DNA of 49,679 nucleotides from Mycobacterium sp. GTDB taxonomy: Bacteria; Actinomycetota; Actinomycetes; Mycobacteriales; Mycobacteriaceae. Made by a program: the position numbers and the translations under genes. Below, piece after piece: positions 23,377-31,323 of this stretch (the first letter of the stretch is position 1; every line of letters begins with the position of its first letter). The notes under the pieces were generated by a model that saw only the letters and a list, made by a program, of their open reading frames with translations, was not told where the DNA came from and did not search any database. The stretch is taken from the NCBI RefSeq assembly GCF_002863225.1, contig NZ_PKEK01000089.1:1-49679 (forward strand), read 5' to 3'.

Positions 23377-24821
23377 AGATCGGCGTCATCGGAGCCGGAC
23401 CGGGTGGTATAGCTCTGGGAATCTTGCTGAAGCGAGCGGGTTTTCGCGACTTCACCATCTTCGACCGCGAGGACGGGGTGGGCGGAACCTGGCGGATCAA
23501 CACCTATCCGGGGCTGGCCTGCGACGTCAAGTCGCACCTGTATTCGTATTCGTTCGACCTGAACCCACACTGGTCGCGGCTGTGGTCGGGCCAGCGGGAG
23601 ATTCTCGGCTACTTCGAGCGCTGCGTGAGCGAGCAGGGATTGCAGCCGCATCTGCGGCTCGGCACCGAAATCCGGTCGGCGCACTGGAACGACGACTCCG
23701 GCCGCTGGCACCTCGAGACGGCGGCGGGGGAGCGGCACGTCTTCGACGTGGTGGTGTCGGCGATCGGATTGTTCACCCAGCCGGTGCTGCCGAAACTGGT
23801 CGACCGGGAGCCGTTCCGCGGCACCGTGATGCATTCGGCACGGTGGGACCACTCGGTCGAGCTGGCCGGCAAACGGGTCGCGGTCCTGGGTACCGGATCG
23901 ACGGCGTCACAGGTGGTGCCGGAGCTGGTGAAGGTCGCCGAACGGGTGTACTCGGTGCAGCGCTCGCCCACCTGGATACTGCCCAAGCCCGACCGTCCCT
24001 ACAGTGCCAGGGAGCGTTGGGTTTTCGAGCATGTTCCATTCGCCAAGAAGATCTACCGCACCAGGCTCTGGTTGCGCAGCGAAGCCAACATCTCGGTGAT
24101 CGAACACGGCAGCGACAAGACCCGGGACTTCACCGCGATCGCCGAGCGATTGCTGCAAGACTCGATCGCCGACGAGGAGTTGCGACGCGCGCTGACGCCC
24201 GACCACCCGATGGGCTGCAAGCGGCTGGTGTTCTCGTCGGACTACCTGGCGGCGCTGACCCAGCCGAATGTCGAGGTACTGAGCAGTCCCGCGCAAGCGT
24301 TGCGGTCCAATTCCATTGTGCTGCAGGACGGCACCGAGCGTGAAGTCGACGTTGTGGTGTGCGCGACCGGTTATGCGGCCGCCGATTACCTCGGCGAGAT
24401 CGACGTGACCGGCGAGGGTGGGCTGGCTTTGCGCGACGTCTGGCGGGACGGCGCCCAGGCGTACCTGGGTATGGCCGTGCCCGCTTTCCCCAACTTCTTC
24501 ATGCTCTACGGGCCCAACACCAACGTCGGGTCCAACAGCGTGATCTTCGTCCTCGAAGCCCAAGCTCGCTACATCGTGCGGGCGTTGCGCTACCTGCGCC
24601 GGACCCGCCGGGCCTACGTCGCGGTCCGGCCGGAGGCGATGGCGGCTTTCCTGGCCAAGATCGACCGCTGGATGCAGGGCACGGTATGGACGACCCGGTG
24701 CAGCAACTACTTTCGGGCCGCCAACGGTCGCGTGGTGACGCAGTGGCCGCGCAGTGCCCGCGCGTTCTGGGGGATGACGCGCCGGTTCAGGCCGGCTGAC
24801 TACCGCTTCGAGCCTTCGTGA
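23373..24821 (+). CDS. Flavin-containing Baeyer-Villiger-type monooxygenase
   Basis: This protein has about 482 residues, with two Rossmann motifs: FAD-binding GAGPGG near residues 7-12 and NADPH-binding GTGSTA near 172-177. Between them is the type I Baeyer-Villiger fingerprint FxGxxxHxxxW (FRGTVMHSARW, about 148-158), followed by D. Such enzymes insert oxygen next to a ketone carbonyl to give an ester or lactone. GTG 23373 is preferred to ATG 23358 because GAGGA lies four bases before it and it forms the GTGA overlap seen elsewhere in the operon. With the dehydrogenases upstream and an esterase downstream it forms the central step of the proposed ketone-cleavage route. Confidence 0.92.
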   Translation: MKIGVIGAGPGGIALGILLKRAGFRDFTIFDREDGVGGTWRINTYPGLACDVKSHLYSYSFDLNPHWSRLWSGQREILGYFERCVSEQGLQPHLRLGTEIRSAHWNDDSGRWHLETAAGERHVFDVVVSAIGLFTQPVLPKLVDREPFRGTVMHSARWDHSVELAGKRVAVLGTGSTASQVVPELVKVAERVYSVQRSPTWILPKPDRPYSARERWVFEHVPFAKKIYRTRLWLRSEANISVIEHGSDKTRDFTAIAERLLQDSIADEELRRALTPDHPMGCKRLVFSSDYLAALTQPNVEVLSSPAQALRSNSIVLQDGTEREVDVVVCATGYAAADYLGEIDVTGEGGLALRDVWRDGAQAYLGMAVPAFPNFFMLYGPNTNVGSNSVIFVLEAQARYIVRALRYLRRTRRAYVAVRPEAMAAFLAKIDRWMQGTVWTTRCSNYFRAANGRVVTQWPRSARAFWGMTRRFRPADYRFEPS

Positions 24822-25711
24822 TCGACGGTCGGCTCGATCCGGTGCTGGGTGCCGTCGCGACCACCCGTACCGACCTGTCGAAGGTCGGCCCGGTGCGCGC
24901 GGGGCTGAATGAACGCCGCCGCGCGGCCGTCGCGGACGTCGACGCGACCGGTGTCGCGATCACCGACAGGGTCGCCTCCGGAGTGCCGGTGCGCATCTAT
25001 CGTGGCGCGCCGGCGCCGGCGCCGGCTGTGATCTATTGCCACGCAGGCGCGTTCGTCCTCGGTAATCTGGACACCGACCACCGGCAATGCGTGGAGCTGG
25101 CCCGCCGCGGCCGATGTTCGGTGGTATCGGTGGACTACCGGCTGGCACCTGAGCATCCGTATCCGGCCGCGCTCGACGACGTTGTCGCGGTGCTGGATTG
25201 GGTGATCGCCACCGCAGGCGAGCTGAGCGTCGACACGTCACGGGTCGCGGTGGCCGGCGGCAGTGCCGGCGGCGCCCTGGCGGCCTGCCTGGCGCAGCGT
25301 CGCTCGGAGAGCCTGGTGTTCCAGCTGCTGCACCAGCCGGTGCTCGACGACCGTGCAACCGGATCCAAGGACGAGTTCGATGCGACGCCGGCGTTCGACG
25401 GGCCCGCCGCCGAGGTGATGTGGCGCCATTACCTTGGAGCCGCCGAACCGTCTGCGGATTCAGTGCCGGCCCGATACGACGAATTACGCGGCCTGCCAGC
25501 GACATTCATCAGCTGCTCGGACATCGACCCGTTGCGTGACGAGGCACTGGACTACGCGGTCCGGTTGCTGCGGGGCGGGGTCGCGACCGAACTGCATGTC
25601 TTTGCCGGCACCTGCCACGGGTTCGACTCGCTGCTGCCCGACTGGGAGGTGGCCGAGCAGCTGTTCACGCTGCAGGGCCGCGCGCTGCGCCGGGCGTTCC
25701 ACGGGGCGTGA
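24818..25711 (+). CDS. HSL-family (esterase/lipase) alpha/beta hydrolase
   Basis: This 297-residue hydrolase of the hormone-sensitive-lipase family has its nucleophile at Ser149 in GGSAGGA, acid Asp237 in DIDPLRDE and base His267 in TCHGFDS. The oxyanion-hole motif reads HAGAF (residues 75-79) instead of the usual HGGGF, an unusual but probably tolerable change. It would hydrolyse the ester or lactone from the preceding monooxygenase. GTG 24818 overlaps the monooxygenase stop (GTGA). It is the last gene of the operon; 22 bases separate it from the convergent adhE1, which marks the right border of the inserted block. Confidence 0.9.
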   Translation: MIDGRLDPVLGAVATTRTDLSKVGPVRAGLNERRRAAVADVDATGVAITDRVASGVPVRIYRGAPAPAPAVIYCHAGAFVLGNLDTDHRQCVELARRGRCSVVSVDYRLAPEHPYPAALDDVVAVLDWVIATAGELSVDTSRVAVAGGSAGGALAACLAQRRSESLVFQLLHQPVLDDRATGSKDEFDATPAFDGPAAEVMWRHYLGAAEPSADSVPARYDELRGLPATFISCSDIDPLRDEALDYAVRLLRGGVATELHVFAGTCHGFDSLLPDWEVAEQLFTLQGRALRRAFHGA

Positions 25712-25733
25712 GCGGTCCGGGCTCCGCCGGCGC

Positions 25734-26843
25734 CTAGTCGAACTCGATCAACTGACGGACGGCGGTCCCGTCGGCCAGGTGATCCATGGCGGTGTTGATG
25801 TCGTCGAGGGCGATGCGCGCGGACACCAGCGACTCCACCGGCAGCCGGCCCGACCGCCACAGCTCGACGAACTGCGGGATGTCGCGATCGGGCACCGCCG
25901 ATCCGAGGTAGCTGCCGATCAGCGAACGTCCTTCGGCGACAAACCCCAACGGGGACACACTGATCCGGGCGTCCGGTCGCGGTAGGCCGACGGTGATGGT
26001 CCGACCACCCGGCCCGGTGAGTGCGATCGCGGTCTCCAGAGCGGCAGGGTGGCCGGCGGCCTCGACGACGACCTCCGCCTTCACGCCGGCATCGATGGCC
26101 TGCTGCGGGGTGTAGGCCTCCTGCGCACCGAGAGTGCGCGCGCCGGTGAGCTTTTCGGGCAACTGGTCGACGCCGATCACGTGCACACCGGCATACGACA
26201 GCGCGGTCATCACCGCGGCCATGCCGACCCCACCGAGGCCGACGACGACGACCGTCTGCCCAGGCTGTGGTTTGCCGACATTGAGCACCGCTCCGCCGCC
26301 GGTCAGCATCGCGCAGCCGAGCAGTGCGGCGACCGGGGGAGCGACGTCGTCGGGCACCGGGACCACACTGGCCCGGTTGACCACTGCGTGCGTCGCGAAC
26401 CCGGACACCCCGAGGTGGTGAAAGACGTTGTCGCCGTTGCGCGTCAGGCGCATTCCGCCGCCCAGCAACGATCCGGCGTTGTTGGCCGCGCTACCCGGCC
26501 GGCACGGAGTGAGCCCGTCGGTGACGCAGGCGGCGCAGTGGCCGCAGCGCGGCAGGAACGTCATCACCACGCGCTGCCCGACGGAGACGTCGTTGACGCC
26601 GTCGCCGACCCGCTCGATGACTCCGGCCGCCTCGTGACCGAGCAGCATCGGCGTCGGCCGGACCCGATTGCCGTCCACGACCGACAAGTCGGAATGGCAT
26701 ACCCCGGCAGCTTCGATGCGGACCAGCAGTTCCTCCGCGCCGGGCGGACCCAGGGTGACGTCGGCAATGGTGATGGGCCGAGATCGGGAGTACGGCCGGG
26801 GCGATCCGATCTGCTCCAGTACGGCACCCCGGATTTCCAGCAT
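25734..26843 (-). CDS. adhE1: Zinc-containing alcohol dehydrogenase (AdhE1-like)
   Basis: This is a 369-residue medium-chain dehydrogenase with both zinc sites. Catalytic residues are Cys in VCHSDLSVVDG and His-Glu in LLGHEAAGV. The structural site is the cysteine set CGHCAACVTDGLTPC. The NAD loop is VGLGGVGMAAV. It is close in type to class III / mycothiol- or NDMA-dependent dehydrogenases, but its substrate is not known. I chose ATG 26843; sequence to 26879 is in frame but would overlap the divergent thioesterase gene. It occupies the place of Rv0162c in M. tuberculosis, so the symbol rests on synteny. Confidence 0.85.
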   Translation of the reverse strand: MLEIRGAVLEQIGSPRPYSRSRPITIADVTLGPPGAEELLVRIEAAGVCHSDLSVVDGNRVRPTPMLLGHEAAGVIERVGDGVNDVSVGQRVVMTFLPRCGHCAACVTDGLTPCRPGSAANNAGSLLGGGMRLTRNGDNVFHHLGVSGFATHAVVNRASVVPVPDDVAPPVAALLGCAMLTGGGAVLNVGKPQPGQTVVVVGLGGVGMAAVMTALSYAGVHVIGVDQLPEKLTGARTLGAQEAYTPQQAIDAGVKAEVVVEAAGHPAALETAIALTGPGGRTITVGLPRPDARISVSPLGFVAEGRSLIGSYLGSAVPDRDIPQFVELWRSGRLPVESLVSARIALDDINTAMDHLADGTAVRQLIEFD

Positions 26844-26857
26844 GGTCGAATACAACC

Positions 26858-27334
26858 ATGAGCTCCATTCCGCCCGCACCCGACGGCCTCACCAGTCGCG
26901 ATTTCCCGGTGCACTGGCCGGTAACGACCCGGTGGGCCGACAACGACATGTTCGGCCACTTGAACAACGCGGTGTACTACCAACTGTTCGACACCGCGAT
27001 CAACGGCTGGATCGGCACCAGTGTGGCGCTCGATCCGGTGACGACCTCGGCGCAGGGCATCGTGGCCGAATCGGGCTGCCGCTACTTCTCCGAATTACAC
27101 TTCCCTGAACGCCTTTTCGTCGGGTTGGCGGTGACCAGGCTCGGCAACAGCAGCGTGACGTACCGCCTCGGTGTTTTCCGGGAAGGCGAGCATTCGTCCG
27201 CTGACCAGGAAACGGAGCCGCAGGCCGTCGCCGCGGTCGGGCACTGGGTGCACGTCTACATCGACAAGGTCACCCGGCGTCCCACGCCCATCCCCGACGA
27301 GATCCGGGCGCTGCTCTCGACAGCCTGTGTCTAA
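26858..27334 (+). CDS. Acyl-CoA thioesterase, 4HBT hotdog family (Rv0163-like)
   Basis: This 158-residue single-hotdog protein has the catalytic-type segment TTRWADNDMFGHLNNAVYYQ (Asp after the Ala of WAD, as in 4-hydroxybenzoyl-CoA thioesterases) and a later strand set VTRLGNSSVTYRLGVF and VGHWVHVYIDKVTRRP. It hydrolyses an acyl-CoA of unknown chain type in the cytosol. It starts at ATG 26858, only 14 bases from the divergent adhE1 start. M. tuberculosis has Rv0163 at the same place. Confidence 0.88.
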   Translation: MSSIPPAPDGLTSRDFPVHWPVTTRWADNDMFGHLNNAVYYQLFDTAINGWIGTSVALDPVTTSAQGIVAESGCRYFSELHFPERLFVGLAVTRLGNSSVTYRLGVFREGEHSSADQETEPQAVAAVGHWVHVYIDKVTRRPTPIPDEIRALLSTACV

Positions 27335-27376
27335 CTGGGGAATCTGGCGGTCGAACGTTCTCGGTAAGCTCGGCGA

Positions 27377-27814
27377 ATGCCTTTTGTCAGCAAGACCGTC
27401 GAGGTTGCCGCCAACGCCGACTCGATTCTGGCCATCGTCGCCGACTTCGAGCGCTACCCGGAATGGAACGACGGAGTCCAGGGCCTGTGGGTGCTGGCCC
27501 GCTATGACGACGGGCGTCCCAGCCAGCTGCGACTCGACGCCAAATTCGAATCCATCGAGGACAGCTTGATCCAGGCCGTCTACTACCCGAGCCCCACTCA
27601 GATCCAGACCGTGCTGCAACAGGGAAACCTCTTCAAGAAGCAGGAGCAGTTGTTCAGCGTGGTGGACACCGGCGGATCGTCGCTGTTGACGGTGGACCTC
27701 GACGTCGAGCCGTCGCTGCCGATTCCGGCGCCGATGGTCAAGCAACTGGCCGGCAACGTCATCGACTACCTCGCCGAGAACCTCAAGAAGCGTGCCGAGG
27801 AACTGGCTTCTTAG
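27377..27814 (+). CDS. SRPBCC family protein (TB18.5-like, Rv0164)
   Basis: This 145-residue START-like/polyketide-cyclase fold protein has the beginning SKTVEVAANADSILAIVADF and the segment YPEWNDGVQGLWVLARYDDG. The end, PMVKQLAGNVIDYLAENLKK, is the long C-terminal helix. The M. tuberculosis counterpart TB18.5 is an abundant antigen of unknown function thought to bind lipid ligands. It sits between the thioesterase and the convergent mce1R gene. Confidence 0.9.
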   Translation: MPFVSKTVEVAANADSILAIVADFERYPEWNDGVQGLWVLARYDDGRPSQLRLDAKFESIEDSLIQAVYYPSPTQIQTVLQQGNLFKKQEQLFSVVDTGGSSLLTVDLDVEPSLPIPAPMVKQLAGNVIDYLAENLKKRAEELAS

Positions 27815-27829
27815 TCATCCGGCTCGCAA

Positions 27830-28570
27830 CTAGTCCCAGATCCCGCTGCTCTCCAAGCGCTCGGTGAGCCGCCGGGCGCCGTCGATGAACTGCCAGGTGG
27901 TGTGTTCGACCACGGCGGCGGTGTCCCTGCGTCGCAGCGCCGCGACCACGTCGCGGTGGTTGCGCACCGCGGCAGCACCCCATTCCGGGTCCGCGGCGTA
28001 GACCATCAACGGCATGTACCGGGCCACGTGCAAGAGGAACCAGGCCAGCTTGATCCGCCCGGTGGCGTGGTTGAAGACGCGGTGAAACGCGAACTCGCAT
28101 CCCGCGATCGCTTCGATGTCGGAGGCGTCCACCGCGGCGGCCAGTGCATCGGTGAGGTGGGCGAGGTCGTCGATCGCGGTGTCGGTGATGCGTTCGGCGG
28201 CCGAGGTGGCAAGCTCCTTGGCGATGGTCGCCTGCACCCAGAAGATGTCGTCGACGTCCTGGCGGCTCAGCGGCAACACCACGTGGCCACGATGTGGCTC
28301 GAGTTGCACCATCCCCTCGCCGCGCAGCTTGAGTAGCGCCTCCCGCACCGGGGTCGCGCTGACGCCGAGTTTGGCAGCGGTCTCGTCAAGCCGGATGAAC
28401 GTCCCCGGCTGCAGTGCGCCGGACATGATCGCCGCCCGCAGATGGCCCGCGACCTCGTCGGACAACTGCGCTCTGCGAAGCGGACGGCGTGCCGCGGCGA
28501 GCGCGCTCACCGCGCTCACCACCGGGGTTGTCTTCCGGACGACCAGACCATAGTGTGACCCAGACAACAC
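27830..28570 (-). CDS. mce1R: GntR/FadR-family repressor Mce1R
   Basis: This is a GntR regulator of about 246 residues. The winged helix (about 30-95) has SDEVAGHLRAAIMSGALQPG, LGVSATPVREALLKLRGEG and the conserved VQLEPHRGHVVLPL. The C-terminal FCD domain (about 105-235) keeps the histidines typical of metal- or fatty-acid-binding FadR-like proteins (FAFHRVFNHATG; NHRDVVAALRRRD). Mce1R represses the mce1 operon in M. tuberculosis. The start is uncertain: GTG 28570 is used here, with no ribosome site, and the GTG codons at 28522-28510 are alternatives. It is divergent from fadD5, and the AT-rich inverted repeat 28572-28593 lies exactly at its start. Confidence 0.9.
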   Translation of the reverse strand: MLSGSHYGLVVRKTTPVVSAVSALAAARRPLRRAQLSDEVAGHLRAAIMSGALQPGTFIRLDETAAKLGVSATPVREALLKLRGEGMVQLEPHRGHVVLPLSRQDVDDIFWVQATIAKELATSAAERITDTAIDDLAHLTDALAAAVDASDIEAIAGCEFAFHRVFNHATGRIKLAWFLLHVARYMPLMVYAADPEWGAAAVRNHRDVVAALRRRDTAAVVEHTTWQFIDGARRLTERLESSGIWD

Positions 28571-28571
28571 C

Positions 28572-28593
28572 AAGTTTTATCAAATATCAACTT
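28572..28593. promoter_or_regulatory. AT-rich inverted repeat, candidate Mce1R operator
   Basis: AAGTT (28572-28576) and AACTT (28589-28593) are inverted around an AT-rich core that holds two direct TATCAA copies (28578-28583 and 28585-28590). It is the only strongly AT-rich stretch between mce1R and fadD5 and touches the mce1R start. Mce1R is known to bind this intergenic region in M. tuberculosis; the exact site here is inferred. Confidence 0.45.
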
Positions 28594-28629
28594 AACCAGT
28601 GCGCTTACCGCGAGAAGGGAAGCAACCAG

Positions 28630-30306
28630 TTGACCGCACAGTTGACCGGCCACGGCGCCCAAGACACCGACGCTGATGCGGCGTATTCGGAGCAGCCCTA
28701 TCTGGCGCGCCGACAGAACTGGGTCAACCAGCTCGAACGGCACGCGTACATGCAACCGGGTGCGACCGCGCTGCGGTTCCTGGGCAACACCACCACCTGG
28801 GCCGATCTGCGTGACCGGGTCGCGAAGATCGCCGGCGCCCTGAGCCGTCGCGGCGTCGAGCGCGGCGACCGGGTGATGGTCCTGATGCTGAATCGCACCG
28901 AGTTCGTCGAGTCGGTGCTGGCGGCCAACCTCATCGGGGCGATCGCCGTCCCGGTCAACTTCCGGCTCACACCACCGGAGATCGCCTTCCTGGTCGAGGA
29001 CTGCGAGGCGAGGGTGATGATCACCGAGCCGGTACTGGCCCCGGTGGCGGCCGGTGTCCGCGGCATCACGTCGATACTGGGCACCATCGTGGTCGCCGGC
29101 GACTCGGCCGGCTTGGCCGACTCCGGCCTACTGGGCTTCGAGGATCTGGTGAACGAGCCCGGCGATCCAGCCACACCCGTCGACGTCCCCAACGACTCAC
29201 CGGCGCTGATCATGTACACCTCCGGCACCACCGGCCGACCCAAGGGCGCCGTGCTGACCCACACCAATCTGAGCTGTCAGACGACGGCCAACCTCTACAC
29301 CCACGGGTTCGCGGCCGACGACGTCGGCTTCATCGGCGTTCCGTTCTTCCACATCGCCGGAATCGGCAACCTGCTGACCGGAATGCTGATGGGCCTGCCC
29401 ACGGTGATCCATCCGCTCGGCGCCTTCGACCCCGGGCATCTGCTCGACGTCCTCGCCGCCGAAAAAGTCACCGGGATTTTCCTGGTCCCGGCCCAGTGGC
29501 AGGCGGTTTGTACTGCGCAGCAGGCGAATCCACGCGACGTCTCTTTGCGGGTGATCTCCTGGGGTGCAGCGCCGGCGTCCGATACCCTGCTGCGTCAGAT
29601 GTCGGAAACATTCCCCGGGGCCCAGATCCTGGCCGCCTTCGGCCAGACCGAGATGTCCCCGGTGACGTGCATGCTGCTCGGCGAAGACGCGATCAGAAAG
29701 CTCGGTTCGGTGGGCAAGGTGATCCCGACGGTGGCTGCCCGGGTGGTCGACGAGCAGATGAACGACGTGGCAAGAGGCGAGGTCGGTGAAATTGTCTATC
29801 GCGCACCCACATTGATGAGCGGTTACTGGAACAACCCCGAAGCCACTGCCGAGGCGTTCCACGGCGGTTGGTTCCACTCCGGCGATCTGGTCCGGATGGA
29901 CGATGAGGGATACGTCTGGGTGGTCGACCGAAAGAAGGACATGATCATCTCCGGCGGAGAGAACATCTACTGCGCCGAAGTAGAGAATGTATTGGCGAGC
30001 CATCCGGCGATCGTCGAAGTCGCCGTGATCGGCCGCCCGCACGAAAAATGGGGAGAGGTTCCCGTCGCGGTTGCCGCGCTGGCGGCCGGCTGGACGCAAG
30101 ATTTGACCATCGAAGACCTCGACGAGTTCCTCGGTGAGCGGCTCGCGCGCTACAAGCATCCCAAGGGCCTGGAGATCGTCGACGCGCTGCCGCGCAACCC
30201 CGCCGGCAAAGTATTAAAGACCGAATTGCGGACGCGTTATGGTGCCTCGACGGTGACTCAAAGCGGCTCCATATCAACGGATTCGGAGCACAGCGGAGGA
30301 AGCTGA
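28630..30306 (+). CDS. fadD5: Fatty-acyl-CoA/acyl-AMP ligase FadD5
   Basis: This 558-residue AMP-binding enzyme activates a fatty acid with ATP and CoA. The P-loop-like motif is YTSGTTGRPKGAV (near 196-208). GQTEMSPVTC follows near 337. The hinge region has WFHSGDLVRMDDEGYVW and DRKKDMIISGGENIY, and the adenylation lysine lies in PRNPAGKVLK near the end. I chose TTG 28630 because GAAGGGAAG precedes it by seven bases and the sequence from there (MTAQL) matches M. tuberculosis FadD5; longer in-frame sequence crosses the mce1R promoter region. FadD5 recycles or activates mycolic-acid-type lipids imported by Mce1. Confidence 0.95.
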   Translation: MTAQLTGHGAQDTDADAAYSEQPYLARRQNWVNQLERHAYMQPGATALRFLGNTTTWADLRDRVAKIAGALSRRGVERGDRVMVLMLNRTEFVESVLAANLIGAIAVPVNFRLTPPEIAFLVEDCEARVMITEPVLAPVAAGVRGITSILGTIVVAGDSAGLADSGLLGFEDLVNEPGDPATPVDVPNDSPALIMYTSGTTGRPKGAVLTHTNLSCQTTANLYTHGFAADDVGFIGVPFFHIAGIGNLLTGMLMGLPTVIHPLGAFDPGHLLDVLAAEKVTGIFLVPAQWQAVCTAQQANPRDVSLRVISWGAAPASDTLLRQMSETFPGAQILAAFGQTEMSPVTCMLLGEDAIRKLGSVGKVIPTVAARVVDEQMNDVARGEVGEIVYRAPTLMSGYWNNPEATAEAFHGGWFHSGDLVRMDDEGYVWVVDRKKDMIISGGENIYCAEVENVLASHPAIVEVAVIGRPHEKWGEVPVAVAALAAGWTQDLTIEDLDEFLGERLARYKHPKGLEIVDALPRNPAGKVLKTELRTRYGASTVTQSGSISTDSEHSGGS

Positions 30307-30404
30307 CATAACGCAAAATCCGCAGGTCACATTGACGAAAGGCTAATAACGCCGATGCCATGCACGCCCGTGAGCCCATCGGGTACAGTCCTGTGGTCCG
30401 GCTT

Positions 30405-30420
30405 ACTACCTGCCAGTAGT
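30405..30420. promoter_or_regulatory. Inverted repeat in the fadD5-yrbE1A gap
   Basis: ACTAC (30405-30409) and GTAGT (30416-30420) form a short inverted repeat inside the 215-bp gap before yrbE1A. This gap carries an internal promoter and negative control in M. tuberculosis; the site here is a candidate only. No clear promoter elements could be placed in the rest of the gap. Confidence 0.3.
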
Positions 30421-30521
30421 GAGACGGAGGTCACACATCTTGGGACGGGGCAAGGAGGAGCTGTGCGAGACTATTCGCCGCTCCCCCGCAAGGCGCAGGG
30501 TTGCAACGGGAGGGGGTGGCA

Positions 30522-31322
30522 GTGAGCACGACGCAGCCGCGTGTGACTGATTACATCCGTGACCAACTGGGCCCACCGCTGGTCCTCGTCGGTGGCTTTT
30601 TCCGGATGTGCGTCCTCTCCGGAAAGGCGTTGTTCCGCAGCCCCTTTCAGTGGAGAGAATTCATCCTGCAGTGCTGGTTCATCCTGCGGGTCGCGATTCT
30701 GCCGACGATGGCGATCTCGGTGCCCATCACGGCGTTGTTCATCTTCACGTTCAACATTCTTCTGATCCAGGTCGGCGCCGCGGACCTCTCCGGAGCGGGC
30801 GCGGGCATCGCGGTCATCACCCAGATCGGCCCGCTGAACACCGTGTTGGTCATTGCCGGCGCAGCCTCGACCGCCATCTGCGCGGACCTGGGCGCCCGCA
30901 CCATCCGCGAAGAGATCGACGCGATGGAAGTGCTTGGCATCGACCCGATCCACCGCCTCGTGGTGCCTCGCGTACTGGCCTGCTCCCTGGTCGGAATGCT
31001 GCTCAACGCGTTGGTCAGCATGGTCGGGCTGGTCGGCGGGTTCGTCTTCGGCGTTTATCTCCAACACGTATCGGCCGGGGCCTATCTGGCGACGCTGACC
31101 CAGCTCACCGGGCTGCCCGAAGTGGTGATCGCGACCATCAAGGCGTTGTCGTTCGGCATGATCGCCGGGCTGGTCGGCTGCTACCGCGGACTGACGGTCA
31201 GCGGCGGGTCCAAGGGTCTGGGAACGGCCGTCAACGAAACCGTGGTGCTCTGCGTGGTGGCGCTCTTCGCGGTCAACGTGGTGCTGACCACCATTGGTGT
31301 GCGATTCGGAACGGGACATTGA
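30522..31322 (+). CDS. yrbE1A: MlaE-type permease YrbE1A
   Basis: This 266-residue integral membrane protein is one of the two permeases of the Mce1 lipid importer. It shows five to six hydrophobic helices and the conserved coupling loop REEIDAMEVLGIDPIHRLVV, the EExDAM motif that contacts the MceG ATPase. GTG 30522 has GGGAGGGGG six bases upstream and gives the usual family length. The next gene starts one base after the stop. Confidence 0.96.
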   Translation: MSTTQPRVTDYIRDQLGPPLVLVGGFFRMCVLSGKALFRSPFQWREFILQCWFILRVAILPTMAISVPITALFIFTFNILLIQVGAADLSGAGAGIAVITQIGPLNTVLVIAGAASTAICADLGARTIREEIDAMEVLGIDPIHRLVVPRVLACSLVGMLLNALVSMVGLVGGFVFGVYLQHVSAGAYLATLTQLTGLPEVVIATIKALSFGMIAGLVGCYRGLTVSGGSKGLGTAVNETVVLCVVALFAVNVVLTTIGVRFGTGH

Positions 31323-31323
31323 A

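Noticed and set aside
9838..25733. Classical mobile island features
   Set aside because: No integrase, transposase, tRNA or flanking direct repeats could be seen at the borders.
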